A stretch of DNA of 20,748 nt, from positions 1-20,748 of the forward strand of contig JAEZYO010000102.1 of the NCBI GenBank assembly GCA_023419055.1, written 5' to 3'. Below are positions 13,811-20,748 of this stretch, in pieces. Each line of letters opens with the position of its first letter. Position 1 is the stretch's first letter. Source of the DNA: Pseudomonadota bacterium (GTDB lineage: Bacteria > Myxococcota > Polyangia > Polyangiales > Polyangiaceae). A program made the position numbers and the translations under genes. Under the pieces are notes generated by a model. It had not been told where the DNA came from and searched no databases. It worked only from the letters and a program-made list of their open reading frames with translations.

Positions 13811-16177
13811 TCAATTCCGCAAAGGCTTGTTGTGCTGGAGCATGTGCTGCATGCGCTCGAGCGACTTTTGCTCGCCGCAGAGCGAAAGGAAGGCCTCGCG
13901 CTCGAGGTCGAGGAAGGCCTGCTCGGAGAGCTCGGTCCCTGCCGCCACCTGCCCGCCGCAGAGCACGTAGGCGAGCTTGTTCGCGATGAGCGCGTCGTGC
14001 TCGCTCGCGAACTTGCTCTCCACCATACCCCACACACGCATCCCGATGGTACGCGCCGCGTCGTAACCGGCGGCCTGGAGCAAGCGCGGCAGCGGGGGCC
14101 GGTAGTCGGCACGCGCGAGGCCGAGCGCGCGTTGCTTCGCGTTGTAGAGGAGGTGCGCCCGGTTCAGGCTCACCCCATCGCTCTTCTGCAAGAGCCGGAG
14201 CTTCTTCGCCTCTTCGGCGCTCGTCGCCACCTTGGCGGTCGCGACGTTGAGCGAGGCGACGCCGATCAGCGGCAACGGATCCGCTCCCGCGGGCAGACCC
14301 GCGGACCAGCGCTCGACCATCCTCAAACAGCCGCCGCCCGCGGGGATCAGCCCAACCCCGACCTCGACCAGACCCATGTAGGTCTCGGCGTGGGCCTGGA
14401 CGGCGTCCGCCGCCATCGCGACTTCAGCGCCACCTCCGAGCGTGTACTGGAAGGGCGCGGCCACGACGGGCACGCGCGAGTATTTGAGGCGCTGTAGCGA
14501 GTTCTGGAGACCGCTCACCACCTTCTCGATCTGGTCCCACGCTTTTTGCTGGGCCGCTACCAGCACCAGGAACAGGTTCGCGCCGGCGCAGAAGTGTTCG
14601 CCGTCGTTACCGATCACGATGGCTTCGAAATCCTTCTCCGCCACGTCGACGGCGGCGTCGAGCATCGCGATCACGTCGGTGTCGACGGTGTTCATCTTGG
14701 TGTGGAACTCGACGCCCAGCACGCCGTCGCCGAGATCGACCAGCGACGCGCCGAAGTTCTCCTTGACCACCTTTCCGGAGGCCTTGAGGGCCGCGACGCT
14801 GATCTCCCGGGGATCGCTCGGGATGGGGGCCGCCTCTCGCTTCTTCTGGTCGAAGTAGCGGGGCGTGACGGGCGCGCCGTCGTAGAAGCTGGTTCGCCCG
14901 GAGGCGAGCATCGCCGTGACCCACTCGGGTACCTGGATGCCCTCCTTCTTCATGCGCTCGACGCTCTCGGGCACGCCGATCGCGTCCCAGGCCTCGAACG
15001 GTCCGAGGTCCCAGTTGAAACCCCAGCGCATGGCGCGATCGACGTTGACGATATCGTCCGCGATCTCGCCGAGACGCCGCGCGCTGTAGACGAGCGTGCG
15101 GGAGAGCACCTGCCAGGCGAAGCGCCCGGCGGGATCGTCGAAGCCGATGAGGGCCTTCAGCCGCTTCTTCGGATCCTCTTCGTTGCGGATGGCGCCGAGC
15201 GACTCGAAGCGCACCTTCTCTTGAGACCGGTAGTCGAAGGTCGCAAGATCCAGCACCTTGATCTCGTCGCCGACCTTCTTGTAGAAGCCGCCGCCGCTCT
15301 TACGGCCGAGGCGCTTCTCCTTGATCATGCGCGTCACGAACTCGGGCAGCTTGAAGATCTCGTGCTCTTCGTCCTGCTTCAGCGAGTCGTAACAGTTGTT
15401 GGCGACGTGCACGAGCGTGTCGATCCCGACGATGTCGGCGGTGTCGAACGCCGCGCTCTTCGGCCGCCCCATGGGCTTGCCGACGATCTTGTCGACCACC
15501 TCGACGCTGAGGCCAGCCTTCAGCATCTCGTGCATCGTGAGCATCATCGCGTACACGCCGATGCGGTTCGCGACGAAATTCGCCGTGTCCTTGGCCCACA
15601 CGATGCCCTTGCCGAGCGCCTCGCCAAGCTCCGCGGCCTGCTTCAGGACGGCTGGATCCGTCTTCGGCCCGGGAGCGAGCTCGAGCAGGCGCATGTAGCG
15701 CACCGGGTTGAAGAAGTGCATCACGACGAAGCGCTTGGCCAGATCGCCCGGCAGCGCCTCACTCATGCCCGCGATGCTGAGGCCGCTCGTGTTCGACGCG
15801 AGGATGGCGTGAGGAGCGAGCTTCGGCGCGATCTTCTCGAACAGCGCGCGCTTGAGCGGCAGGTTCTCGACCACCGCTTCGATCACGAGATCGCAGTCGC
15901 TCAGCCTCTCGAGGTGGTCCTCGAAGTTCCCGACGCGGATCAGGCGCGCCGCGTCGGTGTCGTAGAAGGCGGCGGGCTTCGCCGCGAGCGCGCGCTCGAG
16001 CCCGGTCTGGGCAAAGCGATTGCGCGCCTTGGGATTTTGCTTCTCGGCGTCGCCGAGATCGGGGGGAACGATGTCGAGCAGCTCGGTCTGGATGCCCGCG
16101 CCGGCGAAATGCGCCGCTATCGCGCTGCCCATCACCCCTGCTCCGAGCACTGCCGCTTTTCGGATCTTCACGCTCAT
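13811..16177 (-). CDS. fadN: Fused 3-hydroxyacyl-CoA dehydrogenase / enoyl-CoA hydratase (FadN type)
   Basis: This 788-residue enzyme performs the hydration and NAD-dependent oxidation steps of beta-oxidation. The dehydrogenase comes first: GAGVMG (12-17), ASNTSGLS, His154 in MHFFNP, and a C-terminal dimerisation region to about residue 440. The crotonase domain follows (about 475-700): oxyanion-hole HFCAGANL, GGGAEVAM with Glu585 and LVEVGVGLIPAGGG with Glu605, the two catalytic glutamates. This order is that of Bacillus FadN and the reverse of Escherichia FadB. ATG 16177 is chosen because GAGGA lies 7 bases upstream; a 12-residue upstream extension is unlikely. It heads an operon with the thiolase gene. 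No acyl-CoA dehydrogenase or FadR-type regulator is in the window. Confidence 0.95.
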   Translation of the reverse strand: MSVKIRKAAVLGAGVMGSAIAAHFAGAGIQTELLDIVPPDLGDAEKQNPKARNRFAQTGLERALAAKPAAFYDTDAARLIRVGNFEDHLERLSDCDLVIEAVVENLPLKRALFEKIAPKLAPHAILASNTSGLSIAGMSEALPGDLAKRFVVMHFFNPVRYMRLLELAPGPKTDPAVLKQAAELGEALGKGIVWAKDTANFVANRIGVYAMMLTMHEMLKAGLSVEVVDKIVGKPMGRPKSAAFDTADIVGIDTLVHVANNCYDSLKQDEEHEIFKLPEFVTRMIKEKRLGRKSGGGFYKKVGDEIKVLDLATFDYRSQEKVRFESLGAIRNEEDPKKRLKALIGFDDPAGRFAWQVLSRTLVYSARRLGEIADDIVNVDRAMRWGFNWDLGPFEAWDAIGVPESVERMKKEGIQVPEWVTAMLASGRTSFYDGAPVTPRYFDQKKREAAPIPSDPREISVAALKASGKVVKENFGASLVDLGDGVLGVEFHTKMNTVDTDVIAMLDAAVDVAEKDFEAIVIGNDGEHFCAGANLFLVLVAAQQKAWDQIEKVVSGLQNSLQRLKYSRVPVVAAPFQYTLGGGAEVAMAADAVQAHAETYMGLVEVGVGLIPAGGGCLRMVERWSAGLPAGADPLPLIGVASLNVATAKVATSAEEAKKLRLLQKSDGVSLNRAHLLYNAKQRALGLARADYRPPLPRLLQAAGYDAARTIGMRVWGMVESKFASEHDALIANKLAYVLCGGQVAAGTELSEQAFLDLEREAFLSLCGEQKSLERMQHMLQHNKPLRN

Positions 16178-16584
16178 TCGTTCGTCCTCGGGAGTGGTCC
16201 AGGATCGCGACACCCGCGCGAGCCCGGAAAGGGAGATCTTAGCGCTACCGCGGAAGAACGACGAGTGGGCTTGCCCGCATCGTCACAACGCGCTTCGCGA
16301 TCTCGACGGGAGAAGCCACGTTACTGGTCGTATGGCCGGCGTGGATTTCCGCAAGGCGCTCTGGCGCGGGCGCGCCGGTCACGGGACCCGAGGCTTCGCT
16401 CTCCTCTGCTCCTCGAGCCACCCGGTCGGGTGTGGAGTAGGGAAACACACGACAAGCGGCGCCCCCATCGAGGCCCCATCGAGCGCTCGGCACAGATCGT
16501 TCGACGCTCCCGGCGCAGCCCGGAGCGCCAGAACTTGGCCCGCCCTCCGGGGGCCCAGCACGATTCGTTTCAAGGAGAATCGCC
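16178..16584. other. Divergent intergenic region between fadN and the PilZ gene
   Basis: This region of about 407 bp must hold promoters in both directions. I find the Shine-Dalgarno sites at each end, an imperfect repeat GTGTG...CACAC at about 16431-16452, and a palindrome AGCGCT near 16239, but no convincing -35/-10 or sigma-54 element. A 113-codon open frame on the minus strand has no recognisable features. Confidence 0.4.
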
Positions 16585-17004
16585 ATGCGCCGCCCTTCTT
16601 CCCGAACCCACCATCGTCATACTCGCCGCCTTTCGCGCCTGCCCTGCCAGGTCGTCCGCGAGCGTGACTTTCGCCTCGTCGCCGACACCATCGCCAACCT
16701 GTCCTCGACCGGGCTCTTGGTGACTCCTGCCGACCCGGTGCTCACGGGCGAGCGCCTCCTCGTCTCGTTCCAGGTTCCCGGCTCCTCCTTCTGGATCGAC
16801 ACCGAAGCGACCGTCACGCGCGTCGTCCACGGGCGCAGGCCCGGTGAGTATTCGCGCGCGCTCGGGCTCGAGTTCGACCCGCTGCCGCCCGACGCGAAGC
16901 TCGCGCTCACGCACGCGCTCGGGCGCCTCATGCCGGTTCCTCCGGGCGCGCGGCCCGGCCGTCGCGTCGTCCCGCTGGAGCTCTTGACCAGCCTCTTCAC
17001 CTGA
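16585..17004 (+). CDS. PilZ-domain protein
   Basis: This 139-residue cytoplasmic protein is a single PilZ domain, a c-di-GMP receptor module. Both parts of the ligand motif are visible: the arginine segment RRLSR near residues 14-19 and NLSSTG near 38-43 (the D/N-x-S-x-x-G part). A six-strand barrel pattern follows, ending in ALGLEFDPL. AAGGAG lies 7 bases before ATG 16585, so the start is secure. The outer-membrane-like gene follows after 22 bases and may be co-transcribed. Its target is unknown; in myxobacteria such single-domain proteins often act in motility or envelope control. Confidence 0.88.
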   Translation: MRRPSSRTHHRHTRRLSRLPCQVVRERDFRLVADTIANLSSTGLLVTPADPVLTGERLLVSFQVPGSSFWIDTEATVTRVVHGRRPGEYSRALGLEFDPLPPDAKLALTHALGRLMPVPPGARPGRRVVPLELLTSLFT

Positions 17005-17026
17005 CGGCACCCTGCGCGAACGGCGC

Positions 17027-18160
17027 ATGCCGAGATCCCTTCGAATCGGCGTCGCCCTCGCGCTCGTGTTCAACGCCTCCTCCGCCGCTGCGGACGAGGC
17101 AGCCCCGCGCCGCGCCGATGAGAGCGCCGACCGTGACGAGCCGACTCCGGGCGCGGGTGATCGCGCCCTCGCTACGGGAGCCGCCATCGTGCCCGGAGTC
17201 ATCGTGCACGGAGCGGGCCACTACGTTCTCGGCGATTCGCGCACCGCGGGCCGGCTCTTGCTCGCCGAGGGGATCGGCCTGGGCATGGTCGCCGTCGGGG
17301 GCACGGGCCTCTTCCTCACGGGGGCTTCGCGCTACACGGTCGCGCCGCTCGCCGCGATCTCCATGTTCGGGGTCGGCGTGTTCTCGCTCGCGCTCGTCGC
17401 GGACGTCTACGGGGTTGCGACTTGGGATCAAGGCTCCTCGACGACGCGACGTGGCCTCGGCCCCACGCGCTTCGAGAGCGAGCTCGGTTACCGCTACGTG
17501 TACACGCCCACGTTCGCCTATCGAGACTTCCTGCTCGAGCGCTTCACCTTCTGGATCGACCACACGCGTGTCACGCCCTGGGCGCTCTTCTCCTTCGCGG
17601 GTGACAACGTTCGCTATCGCCTCGAGCTCGCGCAGCGCGTCTTGGGCCCAGGCGTCGGAGAGCGCGCGCCTTACGAAGACCGCGTCGAAATCGAGATCGC
17701 GGGCACGCACCACCGCTACCTCCCGGAGGGCTTCGCCCGCTCGACCGGAGAGCTCGCGGTGCGGGGCCGCTGGGATCTCGGCCACATCGGCCCGAGCCTG
17801 CGCGGCGCGTTCGTGGAGGGAAGCCTCGGCTACGCGTACAACGTGACGGCGTTCGACTACCCGGGCGTAGAAGTCGAGGACGATCGAGACGATCTCCTGC
17901 TCGGCACGATGGCGTTCGGCGTGCTCCTACGTGGCCTCACCGCTCCCGGGAGCGAGGTGATGCTCTACTACGACCACCGTCACGACGACCTGGTCGCGGG
18001 CTTCACCATGCCCGGCCTCGGCAGCGGCGTCGCCGGGCACTTCGGGTTCACGGGGCGCGTCTACTTCGACGAGCAGTGGGGCCTCTCGGCCGAAGCGGCG
18101 GCGGGGTCCGCGGTGACCGCAGGGGCGTCGTTGCTCTTTCGTGAAGGCGCCCCGCGCTGA
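17027..18160 (+). CDS. Secreted probable outer-membrane protein, unknown function
   Basis: This 377-residue protein has a signal peptide (MPRSLRIGVALALVFNASSAAADEA, cut likely after SAAA or ADA). Residues about 45-125 contain two or three Gly/Ala-rich hydrophobic stretches around GHYVLGDSRTAGRLLLAEG, a layout seen in several envelope proteins of myxobacteria. The remaining 250 residues read as alternating amphipathic strands with aromatic ends (RFESELGYRYVYTP, VYFDEQWGLSAEAA), ending in a strand-like ASLLF, which suggests a beta-barrel. I do not recognise a named family. It starts 22 bases after the PilZ gene without a clear Shine-Dalgarno of its own, so coupling to PilZ translation is possible. 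Confidence 0.7.
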   Translation: MPRSLRIGVALALVFNASSAAADEAAPRRADESADRDEPTPGAGDRALATGAAIVPGVIVHGAGHYVLGDSRTAGRLLLAEGIGLGMVAVGGTGLFLTGASRYTVAPLAAISMFGVGVFSLALVADVYGVATWDQGSSTTRRGLGPTRFESELGYRYVYTPTFAYRDFLLERFTFWIDHTRVTPWALFSFAGDNVRYRLELAQRVLGPGVGERAPYEDRVEIEIAGTHHRYLPEGFARSTGELAVRGRWDLGHIGPSLRGAFVEGSLGYAYNVTAFDYPGVEVEDDRDDLLLGTMAFGVLLRGLTAPGSEVMLYYDHRHDDLVAGFTMPGLGSGVAGHFGFTGRVYFDEQWGLSAEAAAGSAVTAGASLLFREGAPR

Positions 18161-18171
18161 AGGGCGGCACC

Positions 18172-18197
18172 GCTCCGAACGCGGAGCAAACGTTCGG
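18172..18197 (+). other. Two mutually exclusive hairpins downstream of the envelope gene
   Basis: GCTCCG (18172-18177) pairs with CGGAGC (18182-18187), while CCGAACG (18175-18181) pairs with CGTTCGG (18191-18197). The stems share bases, so only one can form at a time. Neither is followed by a T tract. The site lies 12 bases after one stop codon and about 90 bases before the next gene. Confidence 0.4.
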
Positions 18198-18285
18198 ACG
18201 GCGTGAAGGTTCGGGCTCGCTCGTGGCTCTAACCCGGCATGCCTGAGAACCACACCTCCCCCGCGAGCGCTCGCTGCTCGTGACG

Positions 18286-20082
18286 ATGTTTCGCGAGTCT
18301 TTCGCGGGAGCCGCGAGGGGGCGGCGAGCTCGGAGCGCACTCTTCTGGGTTGGACTCCTGCTGCTCGCCGGCTTCAGCGCCGGCTGGATCTGGCGCGTCG
18401 GGCATCGCGGCCTCTTCATGCTCGATCAGTCGATCGTCTTCGACGGCGCCTGGCGCATCGTCCAGGGGCAGGTGCCCTACCGCGACTTCGTCATGCCGTT
18501 CGGCCCCGTGACCTTCGCGCTGCAAGCAGCCGTCTTTCGCCTGGCGGGCGTTGATTTCTCGAGCATGGTCCTGACCGCCGCGCTGCTGTCCCTGATCGGG
18601 ACCCTCGCGACCGTGCGGCTGCTCTGGCTCCTGAGCTCGCGTTCGGCCGCGCTCTCCTTGCTCGGCGGCCTCTACACCGCCGTCTGGTTTCAAGCGCCGT
18701 TCGGCACGCCCTGGATGGAGCAAACCGCCTTTCTTTTCGACGGCCTCGCCCTGCTCGCCATCGTCGAGGGGCGCGTCGCCAGACCGAATCGGGCGCTGTT
18801 CTTCGCCGCGGGGCTGGCGAGCGCCGCGGCGATCCTGTCCAAGCAGAACGCGGGCGGGCTCTTCGTGCTCGTCTGCGCGGGCTGCCTGTGGCTCACGCGC
18901 GAGGGCCAGCGCGCCGGCGTGCGTGACCTCGCCGCCTACGCGGGGGGTGGCGCTTGCGGGGCAGCGCTCTTTCTGGCCTGGCTGCTCTCATTTTCCGACC
19001 TCGGCACCTTCGTCCACTACTGGTTCGGCGTCTCCTCCGAGATCGGGCTCGACCGCGTCGCGTACTGGAAGCTCCTCGGCACGATCTTTTTCCAGCTCGT
19101 GATCCCGAGCTCCGTCCCGCTCTTCATCGCCTCCTCAGCGCTCGGCCTGCTGTTCCTCGCGCTCGCGCGCTCCAGGCAGGACGAGCCGCCCTTGCGCCGT
19201 GAATTGATCCTCTGCGCTTGGCTCGGCGTTTCACTCCCACAGTTCGAGAACTTCTTTCAGCTCACCACGAACAACGACGCCGCCAACAACAACGCTTTCG
19301 TCGGAGTGTGCGTGGTCGCGGCCATCGTGCTGTTCTCGCGGCTCGTGCGCGGTGATGGGCGGCTGAACCTCGACCCCGAACGGAACGATCGGCGGCCGCC
19401 CCTCGAGCTTCGCCTCGCCCGGTCCTCGCTGGCCAGGATCTCCGTCGTGGTCGGGGCCGTGATCGCCGTGTACTCGCTCGGCGAAGGCCTCATGATCGCG
19501 GACGCACGCAACGTGCAGGAGTTTGCCGCGGGATCGAGCTTCGACCGAAAGCTCGACGTCGCGGGAGCTTCGCGCGTGCGCTGGGGCGAGCCGACGCGCA
19601 TCACGCCGCAGTTTTGCGCGGGGCTCGGAGACATGTGCAAGATCTCCGCTGCGGACAGCGCGCGCGATCACGAGCTCGAGCACCTGTCGCGCGAAGACTT
19701 CGAATCGCTGGTCCGCACCCTGACACGACGAGGCGAAAACTTCTTCGTGTTTCCGGACGCGACGATCCTCTACGGCCTGACGGGCCGCCCCTCCCCTCAG
19801 CCGCTCTTGTATTTCCACCCTGGCCAAAGCTTCTCCCTCGCCGATCGCGACGAGCTCGATCGAGCCATCGTCGCGGGACTGGAACGCGAACGGGTGTCGG
19901 TCCTGGTCCTCGAGCGGGCGTCCTTCATGGGCACTCACAAGCTCCTCTCGCTCTTTCCCCGCCTCAACGCCTGGGTCGAGCGACACTTCCGTACCGTCGA
20001 GGAGTTCGGAAACTACCGCGTGCTCGAGGCGTCGAAGCCGCCGAGCCCCGAGCCGGTTTCCGCCCTGTCCAGAACGCGCTGA
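18286..20082 (+). CDS. Multispanning GT-C glycosyltransferase-like protein (GT39-like)
   Basis: This is a membrane protein of about 598 residues. A basic N-terminus leads to a first helix (about 20-40), then a periplasmic loop with LDQSIVFDGAWRIVQGQVPYRDF and PFGPV, the form of the acidic first-loop motif of GT-C enzymes that use lipid-linked sugars. About ten further helices follow up to about residue 410, with SKQNAG after one of them, and a C-terminal periplasmic domain of about 180 residues contains DATILYGLTGRPSPQP. This fits the GT39/ArnT-like class; donor and acceptor are unknown. GTG 18280 (600 residues) is an equally possible start, and neither has a Shine-Dalgarno. The ABC permease gene follows after 134 bases. 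Confidence 0.75.
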   Translation: MFRESFAGAARGRRARSALFWVGLLLLAGFSAGWIWRVGHRGLFMLDQSIVFDGAWRIVQGQVPYRDFVMPFGPVTFALQAAVFRLAGVDFSSMVLTAALLSLIGTLATVRLLWLLSSRSAALSLLGGLYTAVWFQAPFGTPWMEQTAFLFDGLALLAIVEGRVARPNRALFFAAGLASAAAILSKQNAGGLFVLVCAGCLWLTREGQRAGVRDLAAYAGGGACGAALFLAWLLSFSDLGTFVHYWFGVSSEIGLDRVAYWKLLGTIFFQLVIPSSVPLFIASSALGLLFLALARSRQDEPPLRRELILCAWLGVSLPQFENFFQLTTNNDAANNNAFVGVCVVAAIVLFSRLVRGDGRLNLDPERNDRRPPLELRLARSSLARISVVVGAVIAVYSLGEGLMIADARNVQEFAAGSSFDRKLDVAGASRVRWGEPTRITPQFCAGLGDMCKISAADSARDHELEHLSREDFESLVRTLTRRGENFFVFPDATILYGLTGRPSPQPLLYFHPGQSFSLADRDELDRAIVAGLERERVSVLVLERASFMGTHKLLSLFPRLNAWVERHFRTVEEFGNYRVLEASKPPSPEPVSALSRTR

Positions 20083-20104
20083 GGGCCACGCGCGAACGAC
20101 CAGA

Positions 20105-20118
20105 CACCCTCCCGGGTG
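20105..20118 (+). terminator. Possible weak hairpin after the GT-C gene
   Basis: CACCC (20105-20109) and GGGTG (20114-20118) form a 5-bp stem with loop TCCC, 22 bases after the stop codon. AACAATC follows rather than a T tract, so termination is doubtful. Confidence 0.2.
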
Positions 20119-20216
20119 AACAATCACGATCGGGCTGCGAAGGTTTGCCCGGGGTGGAGCTCTAACCGTTTGTTGACTGCGCTGGAACCAGTCCCAGTCG
20201 AGAGCGGAGCGTCTCC

Positions 20217-20748
20217 GTGATCGAGCTTTTCAAGCACCATCTCAAGCTGCGCTTCGAGTATCGGGCGACGTTTCTGTTCTCGCTCGTGCTCCATCCGCTG
20301 GTGATGTTGCTGATCCTCTTGATGTTCCGCGGGATCTACGGTCACGGCGGGCGACAGCTGCTGCTCGGGTACTCGCTCGACCAGATGGTCTGGTACTTCG
20401 GCGCCTCGCAGTTCTTCTACTACCTGGTCTGGAACGTCGTCGACAAGAACATCAGCGACAAGGTCCTGTACGGAGCGATCGATCGTGATCTGGTGCGCCC
20501 GTACTCGCTCTTGACCTGGGAGTTCGTGCAGCTCGTCGCGCACAAGCTCATGTCTCTGCTGTTCGAGGCCATCCCGGTCTTCGCGCTCTATGCGCTGATC
20601 CTTCGTCCCGATTTCCTGACCGTGGCGGGCACGGTCCAGTACCTGATTTTGACCGGGCTCGCGCTCGTGCAGTTCTTCCTGATGAGCTTCACGCTCGGCG
20701 TTTTGGCCTTCGTCCTTCAAGACGTGAGCTCCGCGAACGCCATCAAGT
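20217..20748 (+). CDS. ABC-2 family transporter permease, N-terminal part only
   Basis: The open frame starts at GTG 20217 and runs off the right edge; 177 residues are visible. GGAG at 20206-20209 lies 7 bases before the GTG, which fixes the start. The sequence MIELFKHHLKLRFEYRATF, a first helix pair, then the cytoplasmic segment DKNISDKVLYGAIDRDLVRP and two more helices, match the ABC-2 permease group formerly called DUF990, which works as a pair of permeases with one ATPase in export or drug resistance. The ATPase and second permease genes should lie just outside the window. A TTGACT at 20173-20178 could be a -35 box, but no good -10 follows. Confidence 0.85.
   Translation, partial: MIELFKHHLKLRFEYRATFLFSLVLHPLVMLLILLMFRGIYGHGGRQLLLGYSLDQMVWYFGASQFFYYLVWNVVDKNISDKVLYGAIDRDLVRPYSLLTWEFVQLVAHKLMSLLFEAIPVFALYALILRPDFLTVAGTVQYLILTGLALVQFFLMSFTLGVLAFVLQDVSSANAIK

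Noticed and set aside
16245..16586. 113-codon minus-strand frame in the fadN-PilZ intergenic region.
   Set aside because: No recognisable motif, no ribosome-binding site and Pro/Gly/Ala-rich composition; it also covers the PilZ ribosome-binding site. A conserved homolog would change this.
14546..16723. 725-codon plus-strand open frame antisense to fadN, running into the PilZ gene.
   Set aside because: It is antisense to a protein with complete catalytic motifs and shows no domain or ribosome-binding site; GC bias explains the lack of stops.

Overview
This is a GC-rich, almost fully coding window. It carries no rRNA, tRNA, insertion sequence, phage gene or CRISPR array that I can recognise. 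Gene content (AsmA-like envelope protein, PilZ protein, Pro/Glu-rich lipoprotein, fatty-acid beta-oxidation pair, many orphan envelope proteins) and the heavy GAG/CTC codon use suggest a Gram-negative bacterium of the myxobacterial (Myxococcota, Polyangia-like) type. That assignment is inference from style, not from a marker gene.

Left part (1-7240), a sugar cassette. Two tandem clan-A (GH1-like) hydrolase genes run leftward and overlap by one base (TGATG). A GH43 gene runs rightward from the same short intergenic region. Facing it is a leftward operon of a GT-B glycosyltransferase, UDP-galactopyranose mutase (glf) and a GH2 hydrolase, with only 3 bases between glf and the GH2 gene. All four hydrolases lack signal peptides, so they should act in the cytoplasm beside UDP-galactofuranose synthesis. 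The likely theme is making, trimming or recycling a galactofuranose-containing glycan or glycoside.

Middle part (7425-12558), envelope and small orphan genes: a large AsmA/TamB-like protein, a small conserved acidic protein, an emfourin-like protease inhibitor, a lipoprotein, and a TM2-type membrane protein built from two near-identical repeats.

Right part (12602-20748): a beta-oxidation operon (FadN-type fused hydroxyacyl-CoA dehydrogenase/enoyl-CoA hydratase, then thiolase), a divergent PilZ gene followed by a probable outer-membrane protein, a multispanning GT-C (GT39-like) protein, and the start of an ABC-2 permease cut by the window edge.

The main new observation is regulatory. Four sequences with the sigma-54 promoter layout (TGG, CG, exactly 10 bases between GG and GC, TGC) lie in intergenic DNA directly upstream of gene starts and in the correct orientation: the glycosyltransferase-glf-GH2 operon, the GH43 gene, the emfourin-like gene and the small conserved gene. 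The GH43 and small-gene elements are nearly the same 16-mer and both end 13 bases before an ATG that has no Shine-Dalgarno sequence. This suggests that the sugar cassette and part of the middle region are under one sigma-54 programme, but no sigma-54 activator gene is present in the window.
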